A stretch of DNA of 64,000 nucleotides from Candidatus Binatus soli. GTDB taxonomy: Bacteria > Desulfobacterota > Binatia > Binatales > Binataceae. Positions within the stretch are counted from its first letter, which is position 1. Each line of letters opens with the position of its first letter. Location: assembly GCA_002479255.1 (NCBI GenBank), contig DLMJ01000013.1, positions 169,242-233,241 on the forward strand. Direction: 5' to 3'. A program made the translations under genes and the position numbers. The notes under the pieces are model-generated. The model had not been told where the DNA came from and did not search any database. It saw only the letters and a list, made by a program, of their open reading frames with translations. This document shows positions 36,520-44,575 of the stretch, piece after piece.

Positions 36520-37002
36520 ATGAGCATCACCAACGACGGCAGCTACTTCGAGGATTTTACGGTCGGCGACACGCTGATCCATCAGCGCGGCCGCACGATC
36601 ACGGAGGCCGACAATCACATCTTCACTTCGCTGGTGATGAACACGGCCGAGCTGCACTTCAACCAGGACTTGATCGACAAGAATCCGGGCGCCTACGTCG
36701 GCGGCAAGCTGCTGGTGTACGGCGGCGTCGTGCTGGCGTTCACGGTCGGGCTCGCGTCGGAGGATACCAGCGAGAACGCGATCGCCGAAGTCGAGATGGA
36801 CAACGGCAAGCATACCAACCCGGTCTTTCATGGCGACACGATTTACGCCGAATCGACCGTGCTCGAGAAGCGCGATGCGGACCGGCCCGACGCGGGACTG
36901 GTGAAGTTCAAACTGGTTGGCAAGAAACCCGACGGCACCGTGGTCGTCGAAATCGAGCGGACGGTTTTGGTCAAACGCAAGCTGCACTACCTTCAGCCCT
37001 GA
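36520..37002 (+). CDS. Second MaoC-like hydratase (mesaconyl-CoA hydratase half?)
   Basis: This 160-residue single hot-dog protein is a diverged paralogue of the MaoC protein two genes upstream: GRTITEADNHIFTSLVMN near residues 22-39, HGDTIYAESTVLEKRDADRP and a VKFKLVGKKPDG strand pair. Its TxxDN...MN.xxxHF block resembles mesaconyl-CoA hydratase. Start ATG 36520 follows a GGGGGG run. It is 20 bases downstream of the acyl-CoA dehydrogenase and 37 bases before the lyase, within one operon. Confidence 0.8.
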   Translation: MSITNDGSYFEDFTVGDTLIHQRGRTITEADNHIFTSLVMNTAELHFNQDLIDKNPGAYVGGKLLVYGGVVLAFTVGLASEDTSENAIAEVEMDNGKHTNPVFHGDTIYAESTVLEKRDADRPDAGLVKFKLVGKKPDGTVVVEIERTVLVKRKLHYLQP

Positions 37003-37039
37003 GCGGCCGAAGTGAAATTCTCCAGGAGAGAATCAATCG

Positions 37040-38077
37040 ATGTACGTATTGGATAAAGGCGCACGTTTCGTAATTCCGCGCACCGAGCTGACCTATCCGG
37101 GCCACAACATGAAGCTGCATGTCACTGCCGCCGACGCGGTGAAAGCGCCGGTCGATCACGTGATGGCGGACTTCGAAGACGCGTGCCCGTATGAGTTCAA
37201 GGGCGACAAGAGCCGCAAAGTGATGGTCGAGGCGCTCAACACGCTCGACTTCGGCAAGAAGGTCGTCACAGTGCGGCCCAACAATATCCATTCGAAGTTC
37301 TTCAAGGGCGACATGGAGGCCGTCGTGCTTGGCGCGCCCAATCGCTTCCACGGCATCATGCTGCCGAAGACGCGCGGGCCGGAGGAAATTCGCGAGGTGT
37401 CGAAGCTGCTCGACGATCTCGAAAAGCGCGGCGGATGGAACTACCGGCTTCAGATCGAGTCGCTCATCGAGACGCCGCACGCGCTGATCAAGGCGTACGA
37501 AATCGCGACCGCGTCGGATCGGATGTGCGGGCTGGTGTTCGGCATTGCCGACTACGCCGCAAATCTCGGCATCCGCGAGATCGTCGAGAATCAGAATCAG
37601 AATTTTCACTACTCCAAGCAGGCGGTGGTGGTCGCGGCCAAGGCCGCCGGGCTGCACGCGATCGACAACGTCTATCTGCGGCTGTGGCGCAACACGGATT
37701 CACCCGAGCGCGTCAAGGAACTGCAGGCGGCCCTGCGCGAGAAGAACGTCGGCGCCGCGAACCTCGGGATGGACGGCACCTGGGTGATACATCCGCAGCA
37801 GGCGGAGATCGCCAACGCGTGCTATACTCCGAGCGCCGATCAGGTCGAGGAGGCGCGCCGCGTGATCAAGCTCTACCACGAGAAGGGCGGCGGCTCGATG
37901 GCCGACCCCAAATCGGGCGAGATGATCGACGAGGCGACGATCAAAATCGGCCTGATGGATCTCGCCAAGGGGGCGCAGGCCGGGATGGTGTCGGACACGG
38001 AGCTTCGGGATTGGTCGGCGAAGAGCCGCGAGATCACCGGCTACGACATCCTAGAGCTCATGCGCCGCGTCGCGTAG
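37040..38077 (+). CDS. HpcH/HpaI-CitE family lyase, L-malyl-CoA/beta-methylmalyl-CoA lyase candidate
   Basis: This 345-residue TIM-barrel lyase has the CitE-family features RTELTYPGHN (CoA/phosphate-binding start), DFEDACP (Mg-binding), a LQIESLIET strand with the metal-binding Glu, and GIADYAANLG. Malyl-CoA lyases cleave beta-methylmalyl-CoA to glyoxylate and propionyl-CoA, the C-C cleavage step of the ethylmalonyl-CoA pathway. A good ribosome-binding site (CCAGGAGAG) precedes the ATG. The operon context supports this over citrate lyase, whose subunits are absent. Confidence 0.87.
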   Translation: MYVLDKGARFVIPRTELTYPGHNMKLHVTAADAVKAPVDHVMADFEDACPYEFKGDKSRKVMVEALNTLDFGKKVVTVRPNNIHSKFFKGDMEAVVLGAPNRFHGIMLPKTRGPEEIREVSKLLDDLEKRGGWNYRLQIESLIETPHALIKAYEIATASDRMCGLVFGIADYAANLGIREIVENQNQNFHYSKQAVVVAAKAAGLHAIDNVYLRLWRNTDSPERVKELQAALREKNVGAANLGMDGTWVIHPQQAEIANACYTPSADQVEEARRVIKLYHEKGGGSMADPKSGEMIDEATIKIGLMDLAKGAQAGMVSDTELRDWSAKSREITGYDILELMRRVA

Positions 38078-38166
38078 CGCCGGGAAATTTCAGCGCGAAG
38101 TCCGCGCAACTGCGCAATGCGTTGTTGCTACGCGGGCTGGAAAATGTAACAAAGGATGGTTGCGGC

Positions 38167-38244
38167 GGGGTCGTAGTTCAGCCCGGTTAGAACGCCGGCC
38201 TGTCACGTCGGAAGTCGTGGGTTCAAATCCCATCGGCCCCGCCA
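38167..38244 (+). tRNA. tRNA-Asp (anticodon GTC)
   Basis: A complete cloverleaf: acceptor GGGGTCG/CGGCCCC (one U-G pair), D-arm GTTCAGCCCGGTTAGAAC, anticodon GTC at 38202-38204 in CTGTCAC, T-arm GTGGGTTCAAATCCCAT, discriminator G and an encoded CCA at 38242-38244. It lies in the gap between the lyase gene and rplM, on the same strand. Confidence 0.95.
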
Positions 38245-38283
38245 AAATTAACGTTTTTTTACTTTTCACCTAGGTGCACGAAC

Positions 38284-38730
38284 TTGAAGCTAACCGAACA
38301 AACCCGCAGCATCTCGCGCGAGAACGGGCTGCGCGACCGCAAGTGGGTAGTGATCGATGCAAGCGAGCGAGCGCTCGGACGAGTGGCGTCGCGCGCGGCG
38401 AGCCTGCTGACCGGCAAGACGCGGCCCGATTACACTCCCAACCAGGATACCGGCGATTTCGTCGTTATCATCAACGCCGCCAAGGTTCGCCTGACGGGAT
38501 CGAAATTGCAGAGCAAGCTGTATCATCGCCATACGGAATGGCCGGGCGGAATCCGCACGACGTCGGCAGGCAAGATGCTCGAAGCCAGGCCCGAGCGGCT
38601 GCTCGAAATTGCGGTGAAGGGGATGCTGCCGAAGAATCGACTCGGCCATCAGATTTTCAACAAGCTCAAGGTTTATCGCGGCGCCGAGCATCCGCACGCA
38701 GCGCAGAAGCCCAAAAGCGTAAGCGTATAA
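38284..38730 (+). CDS. rplM: 50S ribosomal protein L13 (uL13)
   Basis: This 148-residue protein is an early-assembly protein of the large subunit. It has the family blocks WVVIDASERALGRVAS, YTPNQDTGDFVVIINA and YHRHTEWPGG. The start is TTG at 38284, with AGGTG about 9 bases upstream; no ATG or GTG serves the conserved N-terminus. It is followed by rpsI after 38 bases, the universal rplM-rpsI pair. Confidence 0.97.
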   Translation: MKLTEQTRSISRENGLRDRKWVVIDASERALGRVASRAASLLTGKTRPDYTPNQDTGDFVVIINAAKVRLTGSKLQSKLYHRHTEWPGGIRTTSAGKMLEARPERLLEIAVKGMLPKNRLGHQIFNKLKVYRGAEHPHAAQKPKSVSV

Positions 38731-38768
38731 TCCGGACCGTCAGCGTTTAACAAGGCACAGATCGTCAC

Positions 38769-39167
38769 ATGGCAGAAAAGAAAAACATCATCTGGACTAC
38801 GGGGCGGCGCAAGACTGCGGTGGCGCGCGTCAGAATGCTGCCCGGCAGCGGCACGATCACGATTAACGAGCGCACGCTCGAGGACTACTTCCCGCGGCCA
38901 ACGTCGCGAATGCGGATTCTGGAGCCGTTCGAGGCGACGGAGACCGTGGGCCAGTACGATGTGCTGGTGAGCGTGGAGGGTGGCGGAATCGCGGCGCAGG
39001 CCGACGCGGTCCGTCACGGGATATCGCGCGCGCTGGTCAGCGCGACCGAGACGCTGCGGCCGACGCTGCGCAAGGGCGGGATGCTGACGCGCGATCCGCG
39101 CGAGGTCGAGCGCAAGAAGTACGGGCGTCACAAGGCGCGCAAGCGGCCGCAATACTCCAAGCGTTAG
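38769..39167 (+). CDS. rpsI: 30S ribosomal protein S9 (uS9)
   Basis: This 132-residue small-subunit protein has its C-terminal tail (KKYGRHKARKRPQYSKR) reaching the P-site tRNA. The conserved TTGRRKTAVARVRMLPGSG start is intact. It is the second gene of the rplM-rpsI operon and is followed by a clear rho-independent terminator. Confidence 0.97.
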   Translation: MAEKKNIIWTTGRRKTAVARVRMLPGSGTITINERTLEDYFPRPTSRMRILEPFEATETVGQYDVLVSVEGGGIAAQADAVRHGISRALVSATETLRPTLRKGGMLTRDPREVERKKYGRHKARKRPQYSKR

Positions 39168-39222
39168 GGACCATCGAATCGAATCCGCGCGCGGGCGCCA
39201 ACAATTCAATTTGAGATGACCG

Positions 39223-39249
39223 GGGCGTGAGCGATGCTCGCGCCCTTTT
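39223..39249 (+). terminator. Rho-independent terminator of rplM-rpsI
   Basis: GGGCGTGAGC (39223-39232) pairs with GCTCGCGCCC (39236-39245) with one U-G pair and the loop GAT, followed by TTTT. It ends the ribosomal-protein operon 56 bases after the rpsI stop. Confidence 0.85.
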
Positions 39250-39286
39250 CATTTGTGCTGCTGTTACAAGTACTTACAGGCGGCGG

Positions 39287-39316
39287 TTGACAAATCATTG
39301 CGTGGACAAATACAAG
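39287..39316 (+). promoter_or_regulatory. Promoter of the FecR/secreted protein/cyclase cluster
   Basis: A perfect TTGACA (39287-39292) and TACAAG (39311-39316) are spaced by 18 bases (ATACAA at 17 is an alternative). AAAGGAGC provides the ribosome-binding site before the ATG at 39348. Confidence 0.6.
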
Positions 39317-39347
39317 AAGAGCGCCAGCAGTAAAGGAGCGTCATTAG

Positions 39348-40142
39348 ATGCGTCGAAACCGAAGTCAGTATAGCGCCGTGTTTGGTGCGGAGCTTTTGCT
39401 CATAGGCGCGCTGGTGCTTGCGGTATCTGGGCCGGCGCTGGCGCAGACGGCAGCGGGATCTTTCTCTTCGGTGAGCGGTGAAGTCCAGATTCAGCGCGCC
39501 GGCGCGACAATCGGAGCAGCGCCAGGAGTCGGGGTGGATGTAGGCGATCGAATCGTGACCGGCGCCAGCGGGCACGCGGTTATCGTGCTCAACGATCAGA
39601 GCCGGCTCGAGCTGGACGCCGTCAGCAGCATCACGCTCGATCAGTTCACGATTACCGGCGGAGCCACTTCGACGCGCGTGAGTTTGTTTTCGGGAGTCCT
39701 GCGATCGCTGGTAAACGCTGCATCGGGCGGCGCACCGGCAAATTACCAGGTGCATACTCCCAACGCGGTCGCGGCAGTGCGAGGCACGAAGTTCGATACC
39801 GCGTACACCGGGAATGTAATCAGGTCCGGTTACCAGGGATGCGAACGATATACTGACGTCTCCGTCTATCAAGGGACCGTCAACCTGTCGCCTATTGCGA
39901 CTCCCAACGCGGGCGAGGATATCAGTTCGGGCTACGAGGCGACGCTGCCGTGCGACAAACCTCCGACGACTCCCGGACCGTTGGCGATGACCGGTGCAAA
40001 CTCGCTCGGCAGCGCGCACGCGGGAGGCGGCGGCGGTGGCGGCGGTGGCGTGTTCACGGGAACGGTGGCGGGATCGAGCGGTGCACCGCCGCCGGCATGT
40101 CCGGTGCCGCCGGTATGTCCGGCCTGTGTACGAGCTCGATAG
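39348..40142 (+). CDS. FecR-domain exported protein
   Basis: This 264-residue protein has a signal peptide (cut near VSGPALAQT, residue 33) and a FecR domain: the strand run VQIQRAG, VGDRIVTGASGHAVI, and HTPNAVAAVRGTKFD near residue 140. A Gly-rich linker and a Pro/Cys-rich C-terminus (PACPVPPVCPACV) follow. Stand-alone exported FecR proteins next to CHASE2-cyclases are common and thought to act as extracytoplasmic sensors or scaffolds. It starts a three-gene cluster with the secreted protein and the cyclase. Confidence 0.8.
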   Translation: MRRNRSQYSAVFGAELLLIGALVLAVSGPALAQTAAGSFSSVSGEVQIQRAGATIGAAPGVGVDVGDRIVTGASGHAVIVLNDQSRLELDAVSSITLDQFTITGGATSTRVSLFSGVLRSLVNAASGGAPANYQVHTPNAVAAVRGTKFDTAYTGNVIRSGYQGCERYTDVSVYQGTVNLSPIATPNAGEDISSGYEATLPCDKPPTTPGPLAMTGANSLGSAHAGGGGGGGGGVFTGTVAGSSGAPPPACPVPPVCPACVRAR

Positions 40143-40157
40143 AGGGGGAGGTGAGAG

Positions 40158-40934
40158 GTGGTGAAGAATCGAATTCCCCGCGTTAGCATGACGGCCGCAC
40201 TCGCGTTCGCAGTGGCGTTGAGCGCGCTCGCGGTCGCGCCGTCAGCACATGCGCAATGGTTTGAGGACACGTATCCGGGATTCTTCTCCCTCCAAGCGCC
40301 GGGACTTCTCCAGGCGACCGCCTTCGCCGGCGGCTTCGTCAGCGACAAATATGGCGTCCTTCAGGAGGGCACGCAGGTCGAGCAAAGCGTCACGCCGTAC
40401 ATCGGGGTCTTCGGCCGCGCGACCGGCTACCAAATGTGGATCGGCGGCGGCTTCGAGAGCCCCCTTGCGCCGGGCAGCGGCAGTTTTCCGCGCCTCAACT
40501 TCGGCCGCTTCCAGGGCGGCCTCGATTTCACACTGTTCCCGGGGACGCATCTTTACGTCTCGGGCGGCCACGATGTGGCGGATAGCGACGCCAGCGTGGT
40601 CGAGGGCGATTTCTCGAGCTGGATATTTCTGCACAGTCAGCATCCGCTCAACGGATCTTTCAGCTCGGTGCATGATTTCCAGAATGGCGTGACCAGCACC
40701 GAAATGGATCTGCAGGCAATCCTGCTCTCGACCGAACACTACATGATCATAGCCGGTGTCGGCGGCGCGATGTACAACGGCGGCTTCCTGGCCTACGCGC
40801 AGGGCCAGGGTGGACCGGATCTCGGCTTTTACTACCGGCCGTGGCAGCTTGGCGTGAGCGCGCAGGCGGGCTATGGCAACGCTCATCAGTACGGCGAGAT
40901 CAGCGTGTACAAGCAGCTCAGCTGGTTCGAGTAG
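40158..40934 (+). CDS. Exported beta-rich protein, unknown
   Basis: This 258-residue protein starts at GTG 40158 (or ATG 40188), with a signal peptide ending near PSAHAQW. The mature part is rich in Gly, Phe, Tyr and alternating hydrophobic residues (LDFTLFPGTHLYVSGGHDV), suggesting an outer-membrane or beta-rich secreted protein. No domain recognised. It lies 15 bases after the FecR gene and 108 bases before the cyclase. Confidence 0.6.
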   Translation: MVKNRIPRVSMTAALAFAVALSALAVAPSAHAQWFEDTYPGFFSLQAPGLLQATAFAGGFVSDKYGVLQEGTQVEQSVTPYIGVFGRATGYQMWIGGGFESPLAPGSGSFPRLNFGRFQGGLDFTLFPGTHLYVSGGHDVADSDASVVEGDFSSWIFLHSQHPLNGSFSSVHDFQNGVTSTEMDLQAILLSTEHYMIIAGVGGAMYNGGFLAYAQGQGGPDLGFYYRPWQLGVSAQAGYGNAHQYGEISVYKQLSWFE

Positions 40935-41042
40935 GCGCGACCTTTCACGCGCATGCGCAAACCGCGCGTGATGGATGCTCGCGGCGTCGGCAAGCGCGGT
41001 TAGCGGGGCCCGCGCCGTCGAGCTAAGCTCGAATCGGTAACG

Positions 41043-43268
41043 ATGGCGAGCGCAAAACCGTCACACACGGCTCTCAGATTCTCGTGGCGCACCTTCCTGT
41101 TCGGGATCGTGCTGCTGGGTTTGATGTTCGCCGCCCACGACCGCTTCCACAGCGCATTCGAGCGGATGGACCTGATCGCGTACGACTTTCGAATCAATAC
41201 CATCGCTCCCCATCCGTCCTCGGGCCTGGTCGCGATCGCCATGATCGACGACCGGAGTATCGCGCAGCTTGGGCAATGGCCGTGGCCGCGGCTCGTGCTC
41301 GCCCGGCTGGTCGATGCGCTCAAGGACTACAAGGTCAAGGTCATAGGATTCGATGCGATCTTCAGCGAAGCCGACAAGAGCGATGTAACGCGCGGGGAGA
41401 TAGGCGAAAAGCTCGCGGGACTTGGCCTCAAGCAGGATGCGATCGGCGAGGTCCTGGGTCCCGGCAACGACGCGGCATTTGCCGCCGCGATGAAATCGCA
41501 GGGCCTGACCGTGCTTGGCTACGCATTCCAGAGCCATCAATCCCAGGGTCATTTGGGAAGCGTCAAAACGGTCGGGTACCTCGACAAGATTCGACCGCCT
41601 GAGCCGTTCGGTTATGCAATCGTACGACAGGCACCGGGCAAGCCTCCCGATTTGATTCAGGCGCAGGCGTATCAGCCTCCCTACGTGCTGCTCGACGATG
41701 CCGCCCACTCGCTCGGATACTTCGACGTTGACGCGGACGCCGACGGTGAAATCCGCAGCGAGATGACGGTAATCCGCTTCGACGGCCGCTACTGTGCGCC
41801 GCTGTTTATCGCCGTCGCCGACGCGTATGCGGGCGGCGCGCCGATGGTATTGGGACTCAATCCCAACGGCGTGTCGGGAGTGTCGGTCGGCGGTGAGCGG
41901 ATACCGGTCGATGACAACGGCCTGATGCTGGTGAATTTCCGGCGCGGCGCCAATCCATTCCCGCACTACTCCATCTCGGACATCATCAATGGCAGGATTG
42001 CGCCGGAGCAACTGGCGGGAAAGATTGTCCTGGTCGGCGCGACCGCTCACGGACTTGGCGATCGCGGCGTGACGCCCATCAACCCTGACATGCCACGCGT
42101 CGAGATCCACGCCAACGCGATCGACAACATGATTCAGGGCGACTTCATTCGGCGCCCGATCGAGGCGCGGGGAATAGCGCTTGGCGCCGCGATCCTGATC
42201 GGTATTGTGATGTCGCTCGGCGTCGCGTGGATGTCCGCGCTGTCGTCGGCGGCGTTGGGCGTGATCCTGCTGGTCGGCTACTACGCTTACGCTCAGACGC
42301 GACTGCTTCACGACGGTCTTGTGATCGGGGTCGTTTTCCCCATCCTCACCGCGATTCTCATGTACATGTTTTTGGCCGGATATCGGTACATCACCGAAGG
42401 ACGCGAAAAGCACCACTTGCGCGTCGCCTTCGAGCATTACCTGCATCCCGACGTGATCTCGGCGGTGCTGGACCAGCGCGACGGTCTCAAACTCGGCGGT
42501 GAGCGCCGCCACATGAGCATCCTGTTCGCCGATATCGTGAACTACACCGGGCTCTCCGAGCGCACAGACCCGGTGGCGCTCGTGGCGCTGTTGAACGATT
42601 ACATGACCAAGATGACCGACCACATCATGGAGAGCGGCGGCGTCGTGGACAAAATTCGCGGCGATGGCATCATGGCGTTCTGGGGGGCGCCGCTGGAGGT
42701 GGCGAATCACGCGCGCGCAGCGATCGACAGCGGGCTTGCGATGCTCGCGGAGCTGGAAGCGATGCGCAAGCATGACCCTCGCTTCGCCGAAATTGACATC
42801 GGCGTGGGAATTGCGACCGGTGACGCGATCGTCGGCAACTTCGGCGGCGAACGGCGTTTCGACTACTCGGTTATCGGCGATACCGTCAACCTGGCATCGC
42901 GGCTGGAGGGGCTGACGCGCCAGTTCAAGGTGCATCTGCTGGTCAGTCTGCATACCTACACCGAAGCCGGCGCCGGTTTCGTCGGGCGCGAGCTCGGACT
43001 GGTGAAGGTCAAGGGAAAAGAGCGCCTGGTGGCGATCGTCGACGTAGCCGGGCGCGACAACGACAGCGTCGATCCGGCATTCTACCGCCGCTTCGACAGC
43101 GCACTGAAGATGATTCGGCATGGTGCGGCGCAGACCGCGGTCGACGAGCTTAAGCGCTTGGGCGAGGAGCGGCCCCACGACACTCCGGTGCGGATGTACC
43201 TGGACAGGCTCGGCGCCGATCCGGACCATCCGCCGGCCGAAATGGTTTTCGAGTTCGACACCAAGTAA
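41043..43268 (+). CDS. CHASE2-domain adenylate/guanylate cyclase
   Basis: This 741-residue receptor cyclase has one N-terminal membrane helix (near 15-33), an extracytoplasmic CHASE2 sensor, three membrane helices near 375-455, and a class III nucleotide cyclase domain. Catalytic residues are visible: FADIVNYTGLSERTDP near 494 (metal Asp), DKIRGDGIMAFWGAP near 535 (second metal Asp), and GDTVNLASRLEG near 615 (Asn and Arg of the transition-state site). It should make cAMP in response to an external signal. It follows the FecR gene, a recurrent association. Confidence 0.92.
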   Translation: MASAKPSHTALRFSWRTFLFGIVLLGLMFAAHDRFHSAFERMDLIAYDFRINTIAPHPSSGLVAIAMIDDRSIAQLGQWPWPRLVLARLVDALKDYKVKVIGFDAIFSEADKSDVTRGEIGEKLAGLGLKQDAIGEVLGPGNDAAFAAAMKSQGLTVLGYAFQSHQSQGHLGSVKTVGYLDKIRPPEPFGYAIVRQAPGKPPDLIQAQAYQPPYVLLDDAAHSLGYFDVDADADGEIRSEMTVIRFDGRYCAPLFIAVADAYAGGAPMVLGLNPNGVSGVSVGGERIPVDDNGLMLVNFRRGANPFPHYSISDIINGRIAPEQLAGKIVLVGATAHGLGDRGVTPINPDMPRVEIHANAIDNMIQGDFIRRPIEARGIALGAAILIGIVMSLGVAWMSALSSAALGVILLVGYYAYAQTRLLHDGLVIGVVFPILTAILMYMFLAGYRYITEGREKHHLRVAFEHYLHPDVISAVLDQRDGLKLGGERRHMSILFADIVNYTGLSERTDPVALVALLNDYMTKMTDHIMESGGVVDKIRGDGIMAFWGAPLEVANHARAAIDSGLAMLAELEAMRKHDPRFAEIDIGVGIATGDAIVGNFGGERRFDYSVIGDTVNLASRLEGLTRQFKVHLLVSLHTYTEAGAGFVGRELGLVKVKGKERLVAIVDVAGRDNDSVDPAFYRRFDSALKMIRHGAAQTAVDELKRLGEERPHDTPVRMYLDRLGADPDHPPAEMVFEFDTK

Positions 43269-43343
43269 CTGGCTCGGCGTGCGCAATCATGCTAGGTGAG
43301 TTGCGTCGATAGGAATTCGCAAAGGAGCATTGAGATTCGCCAA

Positions 43344-44399
43344 GTGGCTACGCACGACAAGGTCAAGGTGGCGGTGGTCGGCGCCTCGGGATACTCGGGT
43401 ATCGAGGCGGTCCGCATCCTCGCCAGCCACCCGTTCGTCGAGTTGAGCGTGCTCACCTCCGAGCATTACGCCGGGCGCGAGGTCGCCGATGTTTACCGTC
43501 ACATGGCCGGCGTCGACCTGCCGCCGTTCGAGGAATTGCGCCCCGACCTGGTCCAGGGCCGCGCCGAGGTCGTGCTCTCGTGCCTGCCCGAGACGGCCGG
43601 CGCCGCGCATACCGCTGAACTAATCAAGGCCGGCCTCAAGGTAGTGGACCTGTCGGCGGATTTCCGGTTCAAGGATGCGGCGCAGTTCCGCGCCACTTAC
43701 GGCGTCGATCATCCCGCGCCGCAACTCCTCAAGGAGGCGGTTTACGGGCTGAGCGAATTCCATCGCCATGAGCTTCGCGAGGCGCGCCTGGTTGCCACCC
43801 CCGGATGCTTTCCGACCGGCGCGCTGCTCGCGCTGCTGCCGCTCATAAGGCGCGACTTGATCGAGCCGTCCTCGATAATCATCGACGCGAAGTCGGGCAC
43901 GACGGGCGCGCGCCGGGCTGCGTCGATCGAGCAGCTGTTTGCCGAAGTCAACGAGAATTTCCGCGCCTACAAGGTCGGCAACCACCGCCACGTCCCCGAG
44001 ATGGAGCAGGAAATCTCCGCCGCGCTCGGCCGCGACATCGCGCTGCTGTTCGTGCCGCATCTGCTGCCGATCACGCGCGGTCTTCTCAGTTCGATCTTCA
44101 TGCGCCCGCGCGCCGGCACGACCGAGGGCGACGTTCACGCCGCCTTCGAGGCCAGCTTTGCCAAGTCGCGGTTCGTGCGAATCCTCAAGCCGGGAGAACT
44201 GCCCGAACTGCGCAACGTGCGCGCCACCAATTTCTGCGAGTTGGCGTTCATCCTCGATCGACGCAGCGAAACCCTGCTCGTGATAACCGCGATCGACAAC
44301 CTCGGCAAAGGCGCCTCGGGTCAGGCGGTGCAGAACATGAACCTGATGCTCGGTTACGACGAGGCTGCCGGCCTGCTCGCCGCCGCCCCAGTGCCATAA
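43344..44399 (+). CDS. argC: N-acetyl-gamma-glutamyl-phosphate reductase
   Basis: The product carries out the third step of arginine synthesis, NADPH reduction of N-acetylglutamyl phosphate. The 351-residue protein has the N-terminal VVGASGYSGIE nucleotide site, catalytic Cys155 in TPGCFPTGA, and HRHVPEMEQE. The GTG at 43344 is chosen to match the usual length; AAAGGAGC at 43321 is 15 bases upstream, so an upstream non-ATG start is possible. No other arg genes are adjacent. Confidence 0.93.
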   Translation: MATHDKVKVAVVGASGYSGIEAVRILASHPFVELSVLTSEHYAGREVADVYRHMAGVDLPPFEELRPDLVQGRAEVVLSCLPETAGAAHTAELIKAGLKVVDLSADFRFKDAAQFRATYGVDHPAPQLLKEAVYGLSEFHRHELREARLVATPGCFPTGALLALLPLIRRDLIEPSSIIIDAKSGTTGARRAASIEQLFAEVNENFRAYKVGNHRHVPEMEQEISAALGRDIALLFVPHLLPITRGLLSSIFMRPRAGTTEGDVHAAFEASFAKSRFVRILKPGELPELRNVRATNFCELAFILDRRSETLLVITAIDNLGKGASGQAVQNMNLMLGYDEAAGLLAAAPVP

Positions 44400-44575
44400 A
44401 GCCCGCGCGCCCGTCGCCCCGTTCGCGCCACTGACTATACGGAATCCTCCGTTCATTCCCTGCAAACTTGCCTTGCTCGACGCCGTCCAATATTTTGAAA
44501 ATTGCACTCGCTGATTATGTGTTATCGTCGATGACCGCGAACCTAACCAGTTAACTACGGTCTTCGGCACACCTT

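Noticed and set aside
41061..43286. 741-codon open frame on the minus strand
   Set aside because: Antisense shadow of the CHASE2-cyclase; no motif, codon-biased composition.
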